A DNA stretch of 35,492 nucleotides from JACRAR01 sp041674465 (lineage in GTDB: Bacteria > Pseudomonadota > Gammaproteobacteria > Burkholderiales > Rhodocyclaceae), in assembly GCA_041674465.1 (NCBI GenBank), contig JBAYVV010000025.1, forward strand, positions 1-35,492. Reading direction: 5' to 3'. The position numbers were made by a program, and so were the translations under genes. Below, one piece after another: positions 5,654 to 13,428 of this stretch. Position 1 is the stretch's first letter, and every line of letters begins with the position of its first letter. The notes below the pieces were generated by a model. The model saw only the letters and a list, made by a program, of their open reading frames with translations. It searched no databases and was not told the origin of the DNA.

Positions 5654-7219
5654 ATGGCACACCAGAAAATCCTCATCCTCGATTTTGGCGCGCAATACTC
5701 CCAGCTCATCGCCCGCCGTGTGCGTGAGCAGCAGGTGTATTGCGAACTGCATCCCAACGATGTTTCCGACGATTTCATTCGCGCCTTTCAGCCCCAGGGC
5801 ATCATTCTTTCCGGCGGACCGAACTCGGTCTATGACGATGAAACGCCACGCGCGCCACAAGTAGTCTTCGAGCTGGGCGTGCCGGTGCTGGGCATTTGCT
5901 ACGGTATGCAGACCATGGCAGCGCAACTCGGCGGCAAGGTCGAAAACGCCCAGAAGCGCGAGTTCGGCTATGCCGAGATCCGTGCGCGCGGTCACTCCAA
6001 GCTGCTGGAAAGTATCCAGGACCGGGGCAATGCGGCGGGACATGGTCTGCTCGACGTGTGGATGAGCCATGGCGACAAGGTGACCGAGATCCCGCCGGGC
6101 TTCAAGCTCATCGCCAGTAATGACGCCACCCCGATCGCCGCTATGGCGGATGAGGCGCGCGGTTTTTACGGCGTGCAGTTTCACCCTGAAGTCACCCACA
6201 CGCTGCGCGGCAAGGATATGTTTGCCCGCTTCGTGCGCGATATCTGCGGCTGCCGCGGCGACTGGAACATGCCCGACTATGTGGCTGAGGCAGTTGCCAA
6301 GGTGCGCCAGCAGGTGGGTAAGGAAGAAGTCATCCTGGGACTTTCCGGCGGCGTCGATTCGAGCGTAGTGGCCGCCCTCTTGCATCGGGCGATCGGCGAT
6401 CAGCTGACCTGCGTCTTCGTCGACAACGGGCTGTTGCGCCTGAATGAGGCCGAGCAGGTGATGCAAACCTTCGCGCGTAACCTGGGCGTCAAGGTCATCC
6501 ATGTGGACGCCACCGAACAATTCATGGGACATCTCAAGGGCATCAGCGATCCCGAACAGAAACGCAAAATCATCGGTCGCGAGTTCGTCGAAGTATTTCA
6601 GGCAGAGGCGGGCAAACTGCCGCAGGCCAAATGGCTGGCGCAGGGCACGATCTATCCGGACGTGATCGAATCGGCCAGTGCCAAGAGCAAGCGCACCCAC
6701 ACCATCAAAAGCCACCACAATGTCGGCGGCCTGCCGGAAACTTTGCACTTGAAGCTCCTGGAACCGCTGCGCGAGCTGTTCAAGGACGAGGTGCGCGAAC
6801 TGGGCATCGCACTGGGCCTGCCGCATGAGATGGTGTATCGCCATCCTTTCCCCGGTCCCGGCTTGGGTGTGCGCATCCTCGGCGAAGTCAAACAGGAATT
6901 TGCCGACCTGCTGCGTCGCGCCGACGCCATTTTTATCGACGAGCTGCGTCGCGCCGACTGGTACGAAAAAACTTCGCAGGCATTTGCCGTTTTCTTGCCG
7001 GTGAAATCAGTGGGCGTGATGGGCGACGGCCGCACCTACGAATATGTGGTGGCCTTGCGTGCCGTGCAGACCCAGGACTTCATGACGGCGCACTGGGCGG
7101 AACTGCCACACAGTCTGCTGGCCAAGGTTTCCAACAGGATCATCAACGAGGTCCGTGGCATCAATCGAGTGGTCTACGATATTTCAGGGAAGCCGCCAGC
7201 GACGATTGAGTGGGAATAA
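5654..7219 (+). CDS. guaA: GMP synthase (glutamine-hydrolysing)
   Basis: GuaA converts XMP, ATP and glutamine to GMP. The 521-residue protein has the class I glutamine amidotransferase domain first (DFGAQYSQLIARRVRE start, nucleophile Cys82 in GICYGMQ, His177 and Glu179 in FHPEV), then the ATP pyrophosphatase domain with the P-loop SGGVDSS (231-237), and the C-terminal dimerisation domain (GLPHEMVYRHPFPGPGLGVR, ending TIEWE). ATG 5654 gives the conserved MAHQKILILDFG start. The last 46 bases overlap the end of the convergent AlkB-type gene. Confidence 0.98.
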   Translation: MAHQKILILDFGAQYSQLIARRVREQQVYCELHPNDVSDDFIRAFQPQGIILSGGPNSVYDDETPRAPQVVFELGVPVLGICYGMQTMAAQLGGKVENAQKREFGYAEIRARGHSKLLESIQDRGNAAGHGLLDVWMSHGDKVTEIPPGFKLIASNDATPIAAMADEARGFYGVQFHPEVTHTLRGKDMFARFVRDICGCRGDWNMPDYVAEAVAKVRQQVGKEEVILGLSGGVDSSVVAALLHRAIGDQLTCVFVDNGLLRLNEAEQVMQTFARNLGVKVIHVDATEQFMGHLKGISDPEQKRKIIGREFVEVFQAEAGKLPQAKWLAQGTIYPDVIESASAKSKRTHTIKSHHNVGGLPETLHLKLLEPLRELFKDEVRELGIALGLPHEMVYRHPFPGPGLGVRILGEVKQEFADLLRRADAIFIDELRRADWYEKTSQAFAVFLPVKSVGVMGDGRTYEYVVALRAVQTQDFMTAHWAELPHSLLAKVSNRIINEVRGINRVVYDISGKPPATIEWE

Positions 7220-8337
7220 GCCGATTCCAGTTGGTCCAACTCGTTCCGATAATACATCGCCACGCGCGGGTTCATGATACGTCGCCAGAGTGGCGGTACC
7301 AGTGCCAGCAGAAACATGGTCGCATAGCCGCACGGCAGTTGCGGGCTGTCATCGAAATGGCGCAGTACCTGGTAGCGGCGCGCCGGATGCGCGTGGTGGT
7401 CGGAATGGCGCTGCAACTGGAAAAGAAAAAGATTGGTCACCAGATGGCTGCTATTCCAGGAGTGCTGATGCGTGGTGCGCTCGAAGCGCCCATCGATGTC
7501 CCTGCGGCGGTGTAGTCCGTAGTGCTCGATATAGTTGATGACTTCCAGTTCGGTGAAGGCAAGGAAGCTCTGACCCAGGAAAAACACCAGACCGAGCCAG
7601 CCGTACGCCCAGGCCATCGCAGCGGCGATGAGCAGGCTGATGCCGTACCACCAGATCAATTCGTTGCGCCAATGCAGCGTCGGCAACCCGCGCCGCTGCA
7701 GAAGTTCCGCTTCCAGACGCCAGGCGTTGAGAAAATTCCATTTCCAGGCATGCGGCAGGAAACTGTAGAGAGACTGGTCGTAGCGTGCCGATGAGGCATC
7801 ACGCGGTGTCGATACATGCACGTGGTGGCCGCGCACATGTTCCACCTTGAAACCCGCATAGCAGACCAGTGACAGCAACAGACCTCCCGTCCAGGGCTCC
7901 AGGCGGCCGTGTCGATGCACCAGTTCATGACCGATGTTGATGGCGTTGATGCCCGAGACGACACCCATCGATACCAGCCAGCCCAGTTGTCCCCAGAAGC
8001 CAAAGCTTTCATGGGTAAAGACCCAACCGCACCACGCCAGCAGCAGTGCCTGGATGGGCAGTGCGAGCAGGGTCAGTATCCGGTAATAGCGCTGATTCTG
8101 CATTCTCGGCGTTTCAGTCGTTTCTTCGGGGTTGGCCGTATCGCGGCCAACGGCGTAATCGATCAGGGGAATCATGATAAATATCCAGAATACCGGATAC
8201 CAGGCCAGCAGATCCGGCATGCCGGTCTGGTGGCCCAACGCCCAGGCGGCGGGCATCAGTGTCGGTGTCAGGAAATGGAGCAGGTAGCCCGCTTTGCGGA
8301 TGGACAGGGCACGTTGCCGGTCAAGCGTGTCGCTCAT
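7174..8337 (-). CDS. alkB: AlkB-family membrane diiron hydroxylase (alkane 1-monooxygenase type)
   Basis: The 387-residue integral membrane protein carries the histidine motifs of the alkane 1-monooxygenase branch in order: HELVHRH (137-143), EHVRGHHVHVSTPRD (166-180), NYIEHYGLHR (268-277) and LQRHSDHH (308-315) followed by RRYQVL. Such enzymes hydroxylate the terminal carbon of alkanes or related methyl groups with O2, using electrons from rubredoxin. No rubredoxin or rubredoxin reductase is in the window, so the substrate is open (alkane, cyclic or alkylaromatic). ATG 8337 follows a GCAGGAGAA ribosome site. The gene lies 44 bases after the gph-like gene. Its C-terminal codons overlap the guaA end by 46 bases, with a tail (YSHSIVAGGFPEIS) that looks like chance extension past the usual stop. 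Confidence 0.92.
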   Translation of the reverse strand: MSDTLDRQRALSIRKAGYLLHFLTPTLMPAAWALGHQTGMPDLLAWYPVFWIFIMIPLIDYAVGRDTANPEETTETPRMQNQRYYRILTLLALPIQALLLAWCGWVFTHESFGFWGQLGWLVSMGVVSGINAINIGHELVHRHGRLEPWTGGLLLSLVCYAGFKVEHVRGHHVHVSTPRDASSARYDQSLYSFLPHAWKWNFLNAWRLEAELLQRRGLPTLHWRNELIWWYGISLLIAAAMAWAYGWLGLVFFLGQSFLAFTELEVINYIEHYGLHRRRDIDGRFERTTHQHSWNSSHLVTNLFLFQLQRHSDHHAHPARRYQVLRHFDDSPQLPCGYATMFLLALVPPLWRRIMNPRVAMYYRNELDQLESAYSHSIVAGGFPEIS

Positions 8338-8381
8338 CGAACATTCTCCTGCAAGTGCCTTGAACGACCAGGTAGCGCTTT

Positions 8382-9059
8382 TCAATCCCGTGTCGGTGCC
8401 AGCGGCCATTGTGCCAGCAAGTCGAGAATCTGCTCCGGTTGCGTGACGATGGCATCAGCCTGCCAGGTATCCGGCGTGGAGTCGCAGCCGAGGTAGCCAT
8501 ACGCTGCCGCGACAGTTCCCAGTCCGGCGCTGCGCCCGGCAAGGATGTCGCGCAAGTCGTCGCCGACATAGAGGCTGTGCGCCGGTGCGACTTGTGCGGC
8601 GATGCAGGCGAGCCATATTGGTTCGGGATGCGGTTTGCTACGCGGGGAGCTATCACCGCTGACGATGCATGCTGCTCTGCGACGCAGGCCGAGGCCATCC
8701 ACCATGGGCAGGGTGAAGCGTTGCATCTTGTTGGTGACAATGCCCCAACTCACGCCGCGCTCATCCAGAGCGGACAGCAGTTCCAGGATGCCCGGGAACA
8801 AGGTGGTGCCTTGGCAAAGGATGTCTTCGTAGTGATCGAGAAAGCGCTTCGCCAAAGCGGCGTAGTTCTCGTCGCCGGTGGTGATGCCGAAACCCACGCC
8901 GAGCAAGCCGCGTACGCCGTTGGATGTATGTGGCCGGGTCAGCGCCAGAGGCAGCGGCATGCGGCCTTCTTCGTCGAGCAGGAGGTTCAGCGCAGCACCC
9001 AGATCCGGAGCGCTGTCGGCGAGCGTGCCGTCGAGATCAAACAGGACTGCCTCAATCAT
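8382..9059 (-). CDS. gph: HAD-family phosphatase, Gph/MupP type
   Basis: The 225-residue protein is a HAD hydrolase. It has FDLDGTLADS (Asp8 nucleophile, Asp10 acid/base), a GIVTNK motif II, the KPHPEP motif III lysine and GDDLRD motif IV, with a helical cap between motifs I and II. It fits phosphoglycolate phosphatase, which clears 2-phosphoglycolate. A gene of the same type directly after ubiG encodes MupP in Pseudomonas, which removes phosphate from N-acetylmuramic acid 6-phosphate in cell-wall recycling. The gene order here (ubiG, 43 bases, this gene) keeps that option open. Sequence alone does not decide, so the symbol is provisional. Confidence 0.88.
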   Translation of the reverse strand: MIEAVLFDLDGTLADSAPDLGAALNLLLDEEGRMPLPLALTRPHTSNGVRGLLGVGFGITTGDENYAALAKRFLDHYEDILCQGTTLFPGILELLSALDERGVSWGIVTNKMQRFTLPMVDGLGLRRRAACIVSGDSSPRSKPHPEPIWLACIAAQVAPAHSLYVGDDLRDILAGRSAGLGTVAAAYGYLGCDSTPDTWQADAIVTQPEQILDLLAQWPLAPTRD

Positions 9060-9102
9060 CGAGGTATTCTTCGCAATGCGCGTGAGCGAAGGTCAGTTAA
9101 GT

Positions 9103-9819
9103 TCACGCAAACTCGCGTGTGGTTCGCACCAGGTAGTTGACGCTGACATCGCGGCCCAGCCAGAAACGCTTGGTGAATGGGTTGTAGCTCATGCCGCGGA
9201 TTTCCTCGACACGCAATCCGGCGTTGCGGCAATCGTGAGCAAGTTCGGCCGGGCGCACGAAGCGGGCATAGTCATGGGTGCCGCGCGGCAGCAACCGAAG
9301 AATGTATTCGCCGCCGATTACCGCAAACAGATAGGCTTTCGGGTTGCGATTGATGGTTGACATGAACACCTGTCCACCGGGTTTTACCAACGTCGCGCAG
9401 GCGTTCACGATGCTCTGCGGGTCGGGAACATGCTCAAGCATTTCCATGCAAGTCACGACATCGAAACTGGCGGGCAGTTCTTCGGCAAGGGCCTCCGCCG
9501 AGATCAGCCGGTAGTCGACCTTCTGTCGGCTTTCCAGCAGGTGCAAGCGTGCTACGCCGAGTGCCTTTTCACCCAGATCGATACCGGTTACCTGCGCGCC
9601 GCGAGCGGCCATGCTTTCAGACAGTATGCCGCCGCCGCAGCCGACATCCAGCACACGTTTTCCGTTGAGGCTGACGGATTTGTCAATCCAGTCGAGACGC
9701 AAGGGATTGATGTCGTGCAAGGGTTTGAACTCAGAGTTCGGATCCCACCAGCGATGTGCGAGTTCGCCAAACTTGTCGAGTTCGCGCTGGTCGGCGTTGA
9801 CAGTAGATGCATCGGCCAT
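9103..9819 (-). CDS. ubiG: Ubiquinone biosynthesis O-methyltransferase UbiG
   Basis: UbiG performs both O-methylations in ubiquinone synthesis using S-adenosylmethionine. The 238-residue protein has the family start (ELDKFGELAHRWWDPNSEFKPLH), the SAM-binding motif VLDVGCGGGILSE, the post-motif CMEMLEHVPDP, and FMSTINRNPKAYL. Its length is that of the E. coli enzyme. ATG 9819 is preceded by AGGAGATCCTT. The start sits just below a strong hairpin terminator of the upstream ompA-like gene, so ubiG-gph expression needs read-through or a promoter overlapping the hairpin. Confidence 0.96.
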   Translation of the reverse strand: MADASTVNADQRELDKFGELAHRWWDPNSEFKPLHDINPLRLDWIDKSVSLNGKRVLDVGCGGGILSESMAARGAQVTGIDLGEKALGVARLHLLESRQKVDYRLISAEALAEELPASFDVVTCMEMLEHVPDPQSIVNACATLVKPGGQVFMSTINRNPKAYLFAVIGGEYILRLLPRGTHDYARFVRPAELAHDCRNAGLRVEEIRGMSYNPFTKRFWLGRDVSVNYLVRTTREFA

Positions 9820-9841
9820 AAGGATCTCCTGCGAGGAGAAA

Positions 9842-9868
9842 AAAAAGCCCTGCAACGCAGGGCTTTTT
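9842..9868 (-). terminator. Terminator downstream of the ompA-like gene
   Basis: GCCCTGC (9847-9853) and GCAGGGC (9857-9863) form a 7-base stem with a 3-base loop. An A-run lies on one side and a T-run on the other, so the hairpin can work in both directions. It begins 16 bases after the ompA-like stop and ends just before the ubiG ribosome site. Confidence 0.88.
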
Positions 9869-9884
9869 CGGTCATGTTGCGAGC

Positions 9885-10556
9885 TTACTTTTGTTTGGTG
9901 CCGATAACTTCGATTTCAACGCGACGGTCGGGCTGCAGGCAGGCGACGAGTTTCTTGTTGCTGCGGTGATCCTGTCCCATCTTCTGGCACTTGTCGCCAG
10001 TGACCGGCTGCTTCTCGCCCTTGCCTTCGGTGTACACGCGATTCGGCTCAAGCCCTTTGCTGACCAGATAGGTCTTGACCGCAGCTGCGCGTTTTTCCGA
10101 AAGGGCCTGGTTGTATTTGTCGGAGCCAATGCGGTCAGCGTGACCGACGGCAATAATGACTTCCAGCTTGATGCCTTTGACCTTGCCGAGGACATCGTCC
10201 AGCTTGGCCTTGCCTTCGCTGCGCAGATCGGCCTTGTCGAAATCGAACAGGGCATCCGCAGCCAGGGTCACCTTCTCGGCAGCCGGCTTGGGTGCTGCTG
10301 CTTTAGGCGGCGGTGGCGGCATCTCGCGCGTCTTGGGTGCGGGTGGCGCTTCCTTCTTGACCAAGTCGGGATCGCATTCCGCGATCGCCATGGCCGGGGT
10401 CCAGCGATTGGTTCTCCAGCACAATCCGGTTCCGCTCTTGACCACGTTACCGCGAGTGTCGTAGAGGTAACCCTCGTTCATGTCGGCCGCCAGCGCCGCA
10501 GTAGAGCACAAGCCGATAGTGGTTATCAGCGCGATTTTGGGGAGATGTTTGATCAT
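9885..10556 (-). CDS. ompA: OmpA-family peptidoglycan-associated envelope protein (copy 1)
   Basis: The 223-residue protein has a Sec signal peptide (KIALITTIGLCSTAALAA, cleaved near residue 24), a short N-terminal motif (GLCWRTN followed by WTPAMAI and ECDPDLVKKE), a Pro/Ala-rich linker (about 75-95), and a C-terminal OmpA domain. That domain has the peptidoglycan-binding signature (FDFDKADLRSEG, GHADRIGSDKYNQALSEKRA) and ends in DRRVEIEV. It has no eight-stranded barrel, so it is probably a periplasmic or outer-membrane-linked tether. ATG 10556 follows AGAGGACATC. A paralogue lies at 12029-12736, with the deaminase gene between them. Confidence 0.9.
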   Translation of the reverse strand: MIKHLPKIALITTIGLCSTAALAADMNEGYLYDTRGNVVKSGTGLCWRTNRWTPAMAIAECDPDLVKKEAPPAPKTREMPPPPPKAAAPKPAAEKVTLAADALFDFDKADLRSEGKAKLDDVLGKVKGIKLEVIIAVGHADRIGSDKYNQALSEKRAAAVKTYLVSKGLEPNRVYTEGKGEKQPVTGDKCQKMGQDHRSNKKLVACLQPDRRVEIEVIGTKQK

Positions 10557-10632
10557 GATGTCCTCTTGCAGTTGCACGAATGTTAAGGTTGGATTCACCG
10601 AGGTTCCGTGGATGGAACTGGCTTTGTCCGTA

Positions 10633-11946
10633 TCAGAAACTGGTCCTATTGTGCCACAAATTGGCGATGTCAAGCAACTCTGCAGGCTCCAGATTGAGCA
10701 GTTTGCCGTTGGTGACGCGGGCCTCTCCGCCAACCCAGACATGGCTGACCTGCTCGCGACCCGCAGCGTGCACGAGATGTGAGGCAGGGTCGAAACAGGG
10801 CACCAGACTGGCATCGTCGAGCGCTACCGCACAGATGTCGGCAAGCTTGCCCAGCGCCAGCGAACCTATGCATTTGTCCTGGCCAAGGGCGGCAGCACCG
10901 TTGAGCGTGGCCATGCGCAGCACGGTATGGGCATCCAGGGCAGTGGCATCGCCGCTTGAAATCTTGGCGAGCAGGGCGGCGTGATTCATCTCGCGGAACA
11001 GGTCCAGGCGATTATTGCTGGCAGCGCCATCGCTGCCCAGCCCAACTTTGACGCCGCGCTGCGCAAGGCTGGCGACGGGCGTGATACCTGTCGCCAGCTT
11101 CATGTTGGAGGTTGGACAATGCGCGATGCTGCAGCATTGCTCGGCGAGCAGGGCAATTTCGCTGGTTGCGAGATGCACAGCATCCACTGCGATCATGGCG
11201 GGGCCAAGCAATCCCAGGCGGCGCAGTCGTTCCAGCGGCCGTACGCCATGCCGTTGGATGCTCTCCTCGATTTCATGGACGGTTTCGTGAAGGTGGATAT
11301 GGATCGGCAAGTCAAGCTGGGCGGCGAGCGTGGCAATACGCTCGAAACTTTTGTCGGAGACGGTGCGTGGCGCATGCGGTGCCATGCAAAAGGAGATCAG
11401 GGGTTGATCCAGCAAGGCATCGCGAGCAGCCAAACCCTTGCTCAGGTAGTCGTCGGCATCGGCGGCATAGTTGCTGGGAGAGTCCATCGTCAGTATTCCC
11501 AGGGCGGCACGCATGCCAAGACGCATTGCCGCTTCGGCGGCCTGCCCAGGGTAAAAATACATGTCGCTGAAGCAGGTGACGCCGCCGCGCAGCATCTCGG
11601 CACCGGCCAGCAGGGTACCGTCACGGACGAAGGCAGGAGAAAGCAGTCGGGTCACGGCAGGCCGGATGCGCTGGTTGAGCCAATCCGTGAATATGCTGTC
11701 ATCCGCATAGCCGCGCAGCAACGCCAGGGCGGCGTGCGTATGCAGGTTGATCAGGCCGGGCAGCAGCACGTGGCTGGGCAGGGTCAGCTTGCTGCGGGGA
11801 AGGAATTGCGTCTTGGCCAATTCGGTTGGCGCCAGTCCGACAATGCGACCGGCATCGATGGCCAGGGCATGGTGCTCGAGTGTGACGCCGCCGGGTTCAA
11901 TCGGAATGATCCAGCGCGCTTCGATCAGTAGATCAATTTCTTGCAT
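10633..11946 (-). CDS. mtaD: TRZ/ATZ-family amidohydrolase: methylthioadenosine/S-adenosylhomocysteine deaminase type
   Basis: The 437-residue metal-dependent deaminase has the metal ligands HTH (69-71, in LINLHTHAALALLRG), HIHLHET (near residue 217), a later His in AVDAVHLA, and the Asp in LGSDGAASNNRLDLF. These motifs and the MAPHAPRTVS stretch fit the MtaD/TRZ-ATZ group that deaminates 5'-methylthioadenosine or S-adenosylhomocysteine. UbiG, two genes downstream, releases S-adenosylhomocysteine, so removal of the by-product is a reasonable link, but that is inference. The start at ATG 11946 has only a weak ribosome site. Other TRZ/ATZ substrates (guanine, triazines) are less likely. Confidence 0.85.
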   Translation of the reverse strand: MQEIDLLIEARWIIPIEPGGVTLEHHALAIDAGRIVGLAPTELAKTQFLPRSKLTLPSHVLLPGLINLHTHAALALLRGYADDSIFTDWLNQRIRPAVTRLLSPAFVRDGTLLAGAEMLRGGVTCFSDMYFYPGQAAEAAMRLGMRAALGILTMDSPSNYAADADDYLSKGLAARDALLDQPLISFCMAPHAPRTVSDKSFERIATLAAQLDLPIHIHLHETVHEIEESIQRHGVRPLERLRRLGLLGPAMIAVDAVHLATSEIALLAEQCCSIAHCPTSNMKLATGITPVASLAQRGVKVGLGSDGAASNNRLDLFREMNHAALLAKISSGDATALDAHTVLRMATLNGAAALGQDKCIGSLALGKLADICAVALDDASLVPCFDPASHLVHAAGREQVSHVWVGGEARVTNGKLLNLEPAELLDIANLWHNRTSF

Positions 11947-11978
11947 GCCTAGTTTGTCTGTGTCAATAAATACGACTG

Positions 11979-12006
11979 AAAAAAAACCCCGCCGACGGGC
12001 GGGGTT
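11979..12006 (-). terminator. Terminator downstream of the second ompA-like gene
   Basis: CCCCGCC (11987-11993) and GGCGGGG (11998-12004) form a 7-base GC stem with a 4-base loop. Read on the minus strand, it is followed by the T-run complementary to A residues 11979-11986. It starts 22 bases after the stop of the OmpA-like gene and separates it from the deaminase gene. Confidence 0.88.
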
Positions 12007-12028
12007 GGATAAATCGAAATGATGGTCC

Positions 12029-12736
12029 TTACTTGGCCGGTCCCTTGACTTCAACCACGACACGGCGATTCGGCGCCAGGCATTCAATCATTTTCTTGCG
12101 TGGCAGATCGTCGGCGCACTTGGGCACGCCTTGAGCCGGCTGGGTCTTGCCAGCTCCCATGGTATCCGTCACCTTGGCATCGACACCTTTGCTGACCAGA
12201 TATCCCTTGACCACATCGGCACGCTTTTCAGACAGTTTCTGGTTGTACTGTGCGGAACCAAGACGATCGGTATGGCCGGTGATCATGACCAGGCGCACCG
12301 AGGCGCAAGTACCGAGTTTGCCGAGAACTTCCTTGTCCAGTTTGGCCTTGGCCGTGGGCGTCAGGACCGCCTTGTTGAAGGTAAAGGTTTCATCGCTGGT
12401 GAGCGTAGCGGAAAAGTCGCATTTCTTTGCTGCCGGCGGCGGAGCTACGGGCGCCGCCGGCTTGGCTTCAACCGGTTTGGCAACTGGAACCGGCTTGGGT
12501 TCTTCTTTCTTGACCAGGTCAGGATCGCACTCGCTGATTGCCATGGCAGGCGTCCAGGAATTTGTGCGCCAGCACAGGCCGAATCCGCTGCGCACCACGA
12601 CGCCACGCTGATCGACGGCATAGCCCTTGATCGAATCCTTCAGGACGATGTCCTTGCTTTGTGCATGCGCTGCGGAAACACACAGCGTTGAGCCCAGGAG
12701 GGCCAGCAGCCCCAATTTTGCATTGTTGATATTCAC
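12029..12736 (-). CDS. OmpA-family peptidoglycan-associated envelope protein (copy 2)
   Basis: The 235-residue paralogue of the 9885-10556 protein has the same plan: Sec signal peptide (LGLLALLGSTLCVSAAHA), the GLCWRTN, WTPAMAI and ECDPDLVKKE motif, a Pro/Ala/Lys linker, and an OmpA domain (FTFNKAVLTPTAKAKLDKE, GHTDRLGSAQYNQKLSEKRA, NRRVVVEV). I take GTG 12736 as the start rather than GTG 12742, because the AAGGGGG ribosome site at 12744-12750 is seven bases from the former and one base from the latter. Both copies keep the N-terminal motif almost unchanged while the linkers differ, so the motif is under selection. The gene ends at its own terminator. Confidence 0.88.
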   Translation of the reverse strand: MNINNAKLGLLALLGSTLCVSAAHAQSKDIVLKDSIKGYAVDQRGVVVRSGFGLCWRTNSWTPAMAISECDPDLVKKEEPKPVPVAKPVEAKPAAPVAPPPAAKKCDFSATLTSDETFTFNKAVLTPTAKAKLDKEVLGKLGTCASVRLVMITGHTDRLGSAQYNQKLSEKRADVVKGYLVSKGVDAKVTDTMGAGKTQPAQGVPKCADDLPRKKMIECLAPNRRVVVEVKGPAK

Positions 12737-12743
12737 AGTCACA

Positions 12744-12750
12744 CCCCCTT
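12744..12750 (-). promoter_or_regulatory. Ribosome binding site that selects GTG 12736
   Basis: AAGGGGG on the minus strand ends seven bases before GTG 12736 and only one base before the in-frame GTG 12742. The spacing favours the shorter protein. Confidence 0.6.
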
Positions 12751-12910
12751 AAAAACCCTGCCGAGCGGCCGAATCGGCCACCGCCAAATGCCCTCGAATT
12801 TAAGCACAAAATTGGCGCAGGTACAATCCCAGCACCATTCCGGCAACATCGATCCTGGCAGAATACCTGCAACATTCTGTCGCGGCTGGCAATGCAAAAG
12901 TGCCGCCAAA

Positions 12911-12940
12911 TTAGCATTCAAAAGGTGGGCGGGTTAAAAT
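12911..12940 (+). promoter_or_regulatory. Possible sigma-70 promoter of the three-gene c-di-GMP operon
   Basis: TTAGCA (12911-12916) and TAAAAT (12935-12940) are separated by 18 bases and would start transcription near 12947, about 53 bases before ATG 13000. It is the only reasonable pair I found facing this way in the region between the second ompA-like gene and the operon. Confidence 0.35.
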
Positions 12941-12999
12941 GTGCATCTCCGTCGCACACTCTTCTCGATCCCTGATATTTGATGCGGAATTTATCGTTA

Positions 13000-13428
13000 A
13001 TGTCCTGGCGAATTTTCATTCTCGCGACTTTTATGTGCCTGTTTACCGCCGGAGCTGCAGCAGCAGAGCTGGTGGTCATTACCAATCCCAAGACTGGCAT
13101 AAGCAGCATGACGCGCGAGGAAGTCGTGAATATTTTTCTCGGCCGCTTTCGCCAGTTTCCTTCCGGCCTTTCGGCGCAGCCTGCCGATCTTCCCGCGGCT
13201 CAGCCGGAAAAAGCCCTGTTTTACCGTCTGCTGGTGAACAAGGACTTGGCGGAAATCAACTCTTACTGGGCGCGGCTGATATTTTCCGGACGTACGGTGC
13301 CACCCCGACAGACACTCAATAATGAGGACCTGCTGAGCTTCATCGGCAAAACCCCCGGCGCCATCGGATACGTAGAGAAAACCAAAGTCGACTCCAGGGT
13401 CAAGGTGGTCCTGGATCTCGCGGAATGA
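13000..13428 (+). CDS. Short PstS-like periplasmic protein (phosphate-ABC substrate-binding family)
   Basis: The 142-residue protein has a Sec signal peptide (RIFILATFMCLFTAGAAAA) and one short PstS-like domain. It opens LVVITNPKTGISSMTREEV, then has IFLGRFRQFPSG, NSYWARLIFSGRTVPP and PGAIGYVEKT. Canonical PstS is about 300 residues with two lobes, so this is a half-size relative, probably not a full phosphate carrier. I prefer ATG 13000 (GGAA ten bases upstream, ideal signal peptide); ATG 12982 would add six residues. The stop overlaps the start of the PAS-GGDEF-EAL gene as ATGA, so the two are translationally coupled. No pstABC genes are near. A sensing role with the membrane c-di-GMP enzyme is inferred from context. 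Confidence 0.82.
   Translation: MSWRIFILATFMCLFTAGAAAAELVVITNPKTGISSMTREEVVNIFLGRFRQFPSGLSAQPADLPAAQPEKALFYRLLVNKDLAEINSYWARLIFSGRTVPPRQTLNNEDLLSFIGKTPGAIGYVEKTKVDSRVKVVLDLAE

Noticed and set aside
5579..6844. A 421-codon open frame antisense to guaA
   Set aside because: It lies opposite a certain gene, has no recognisable domain, and is the kind of open frame that GC-rich codon use creates on the opposite strand.
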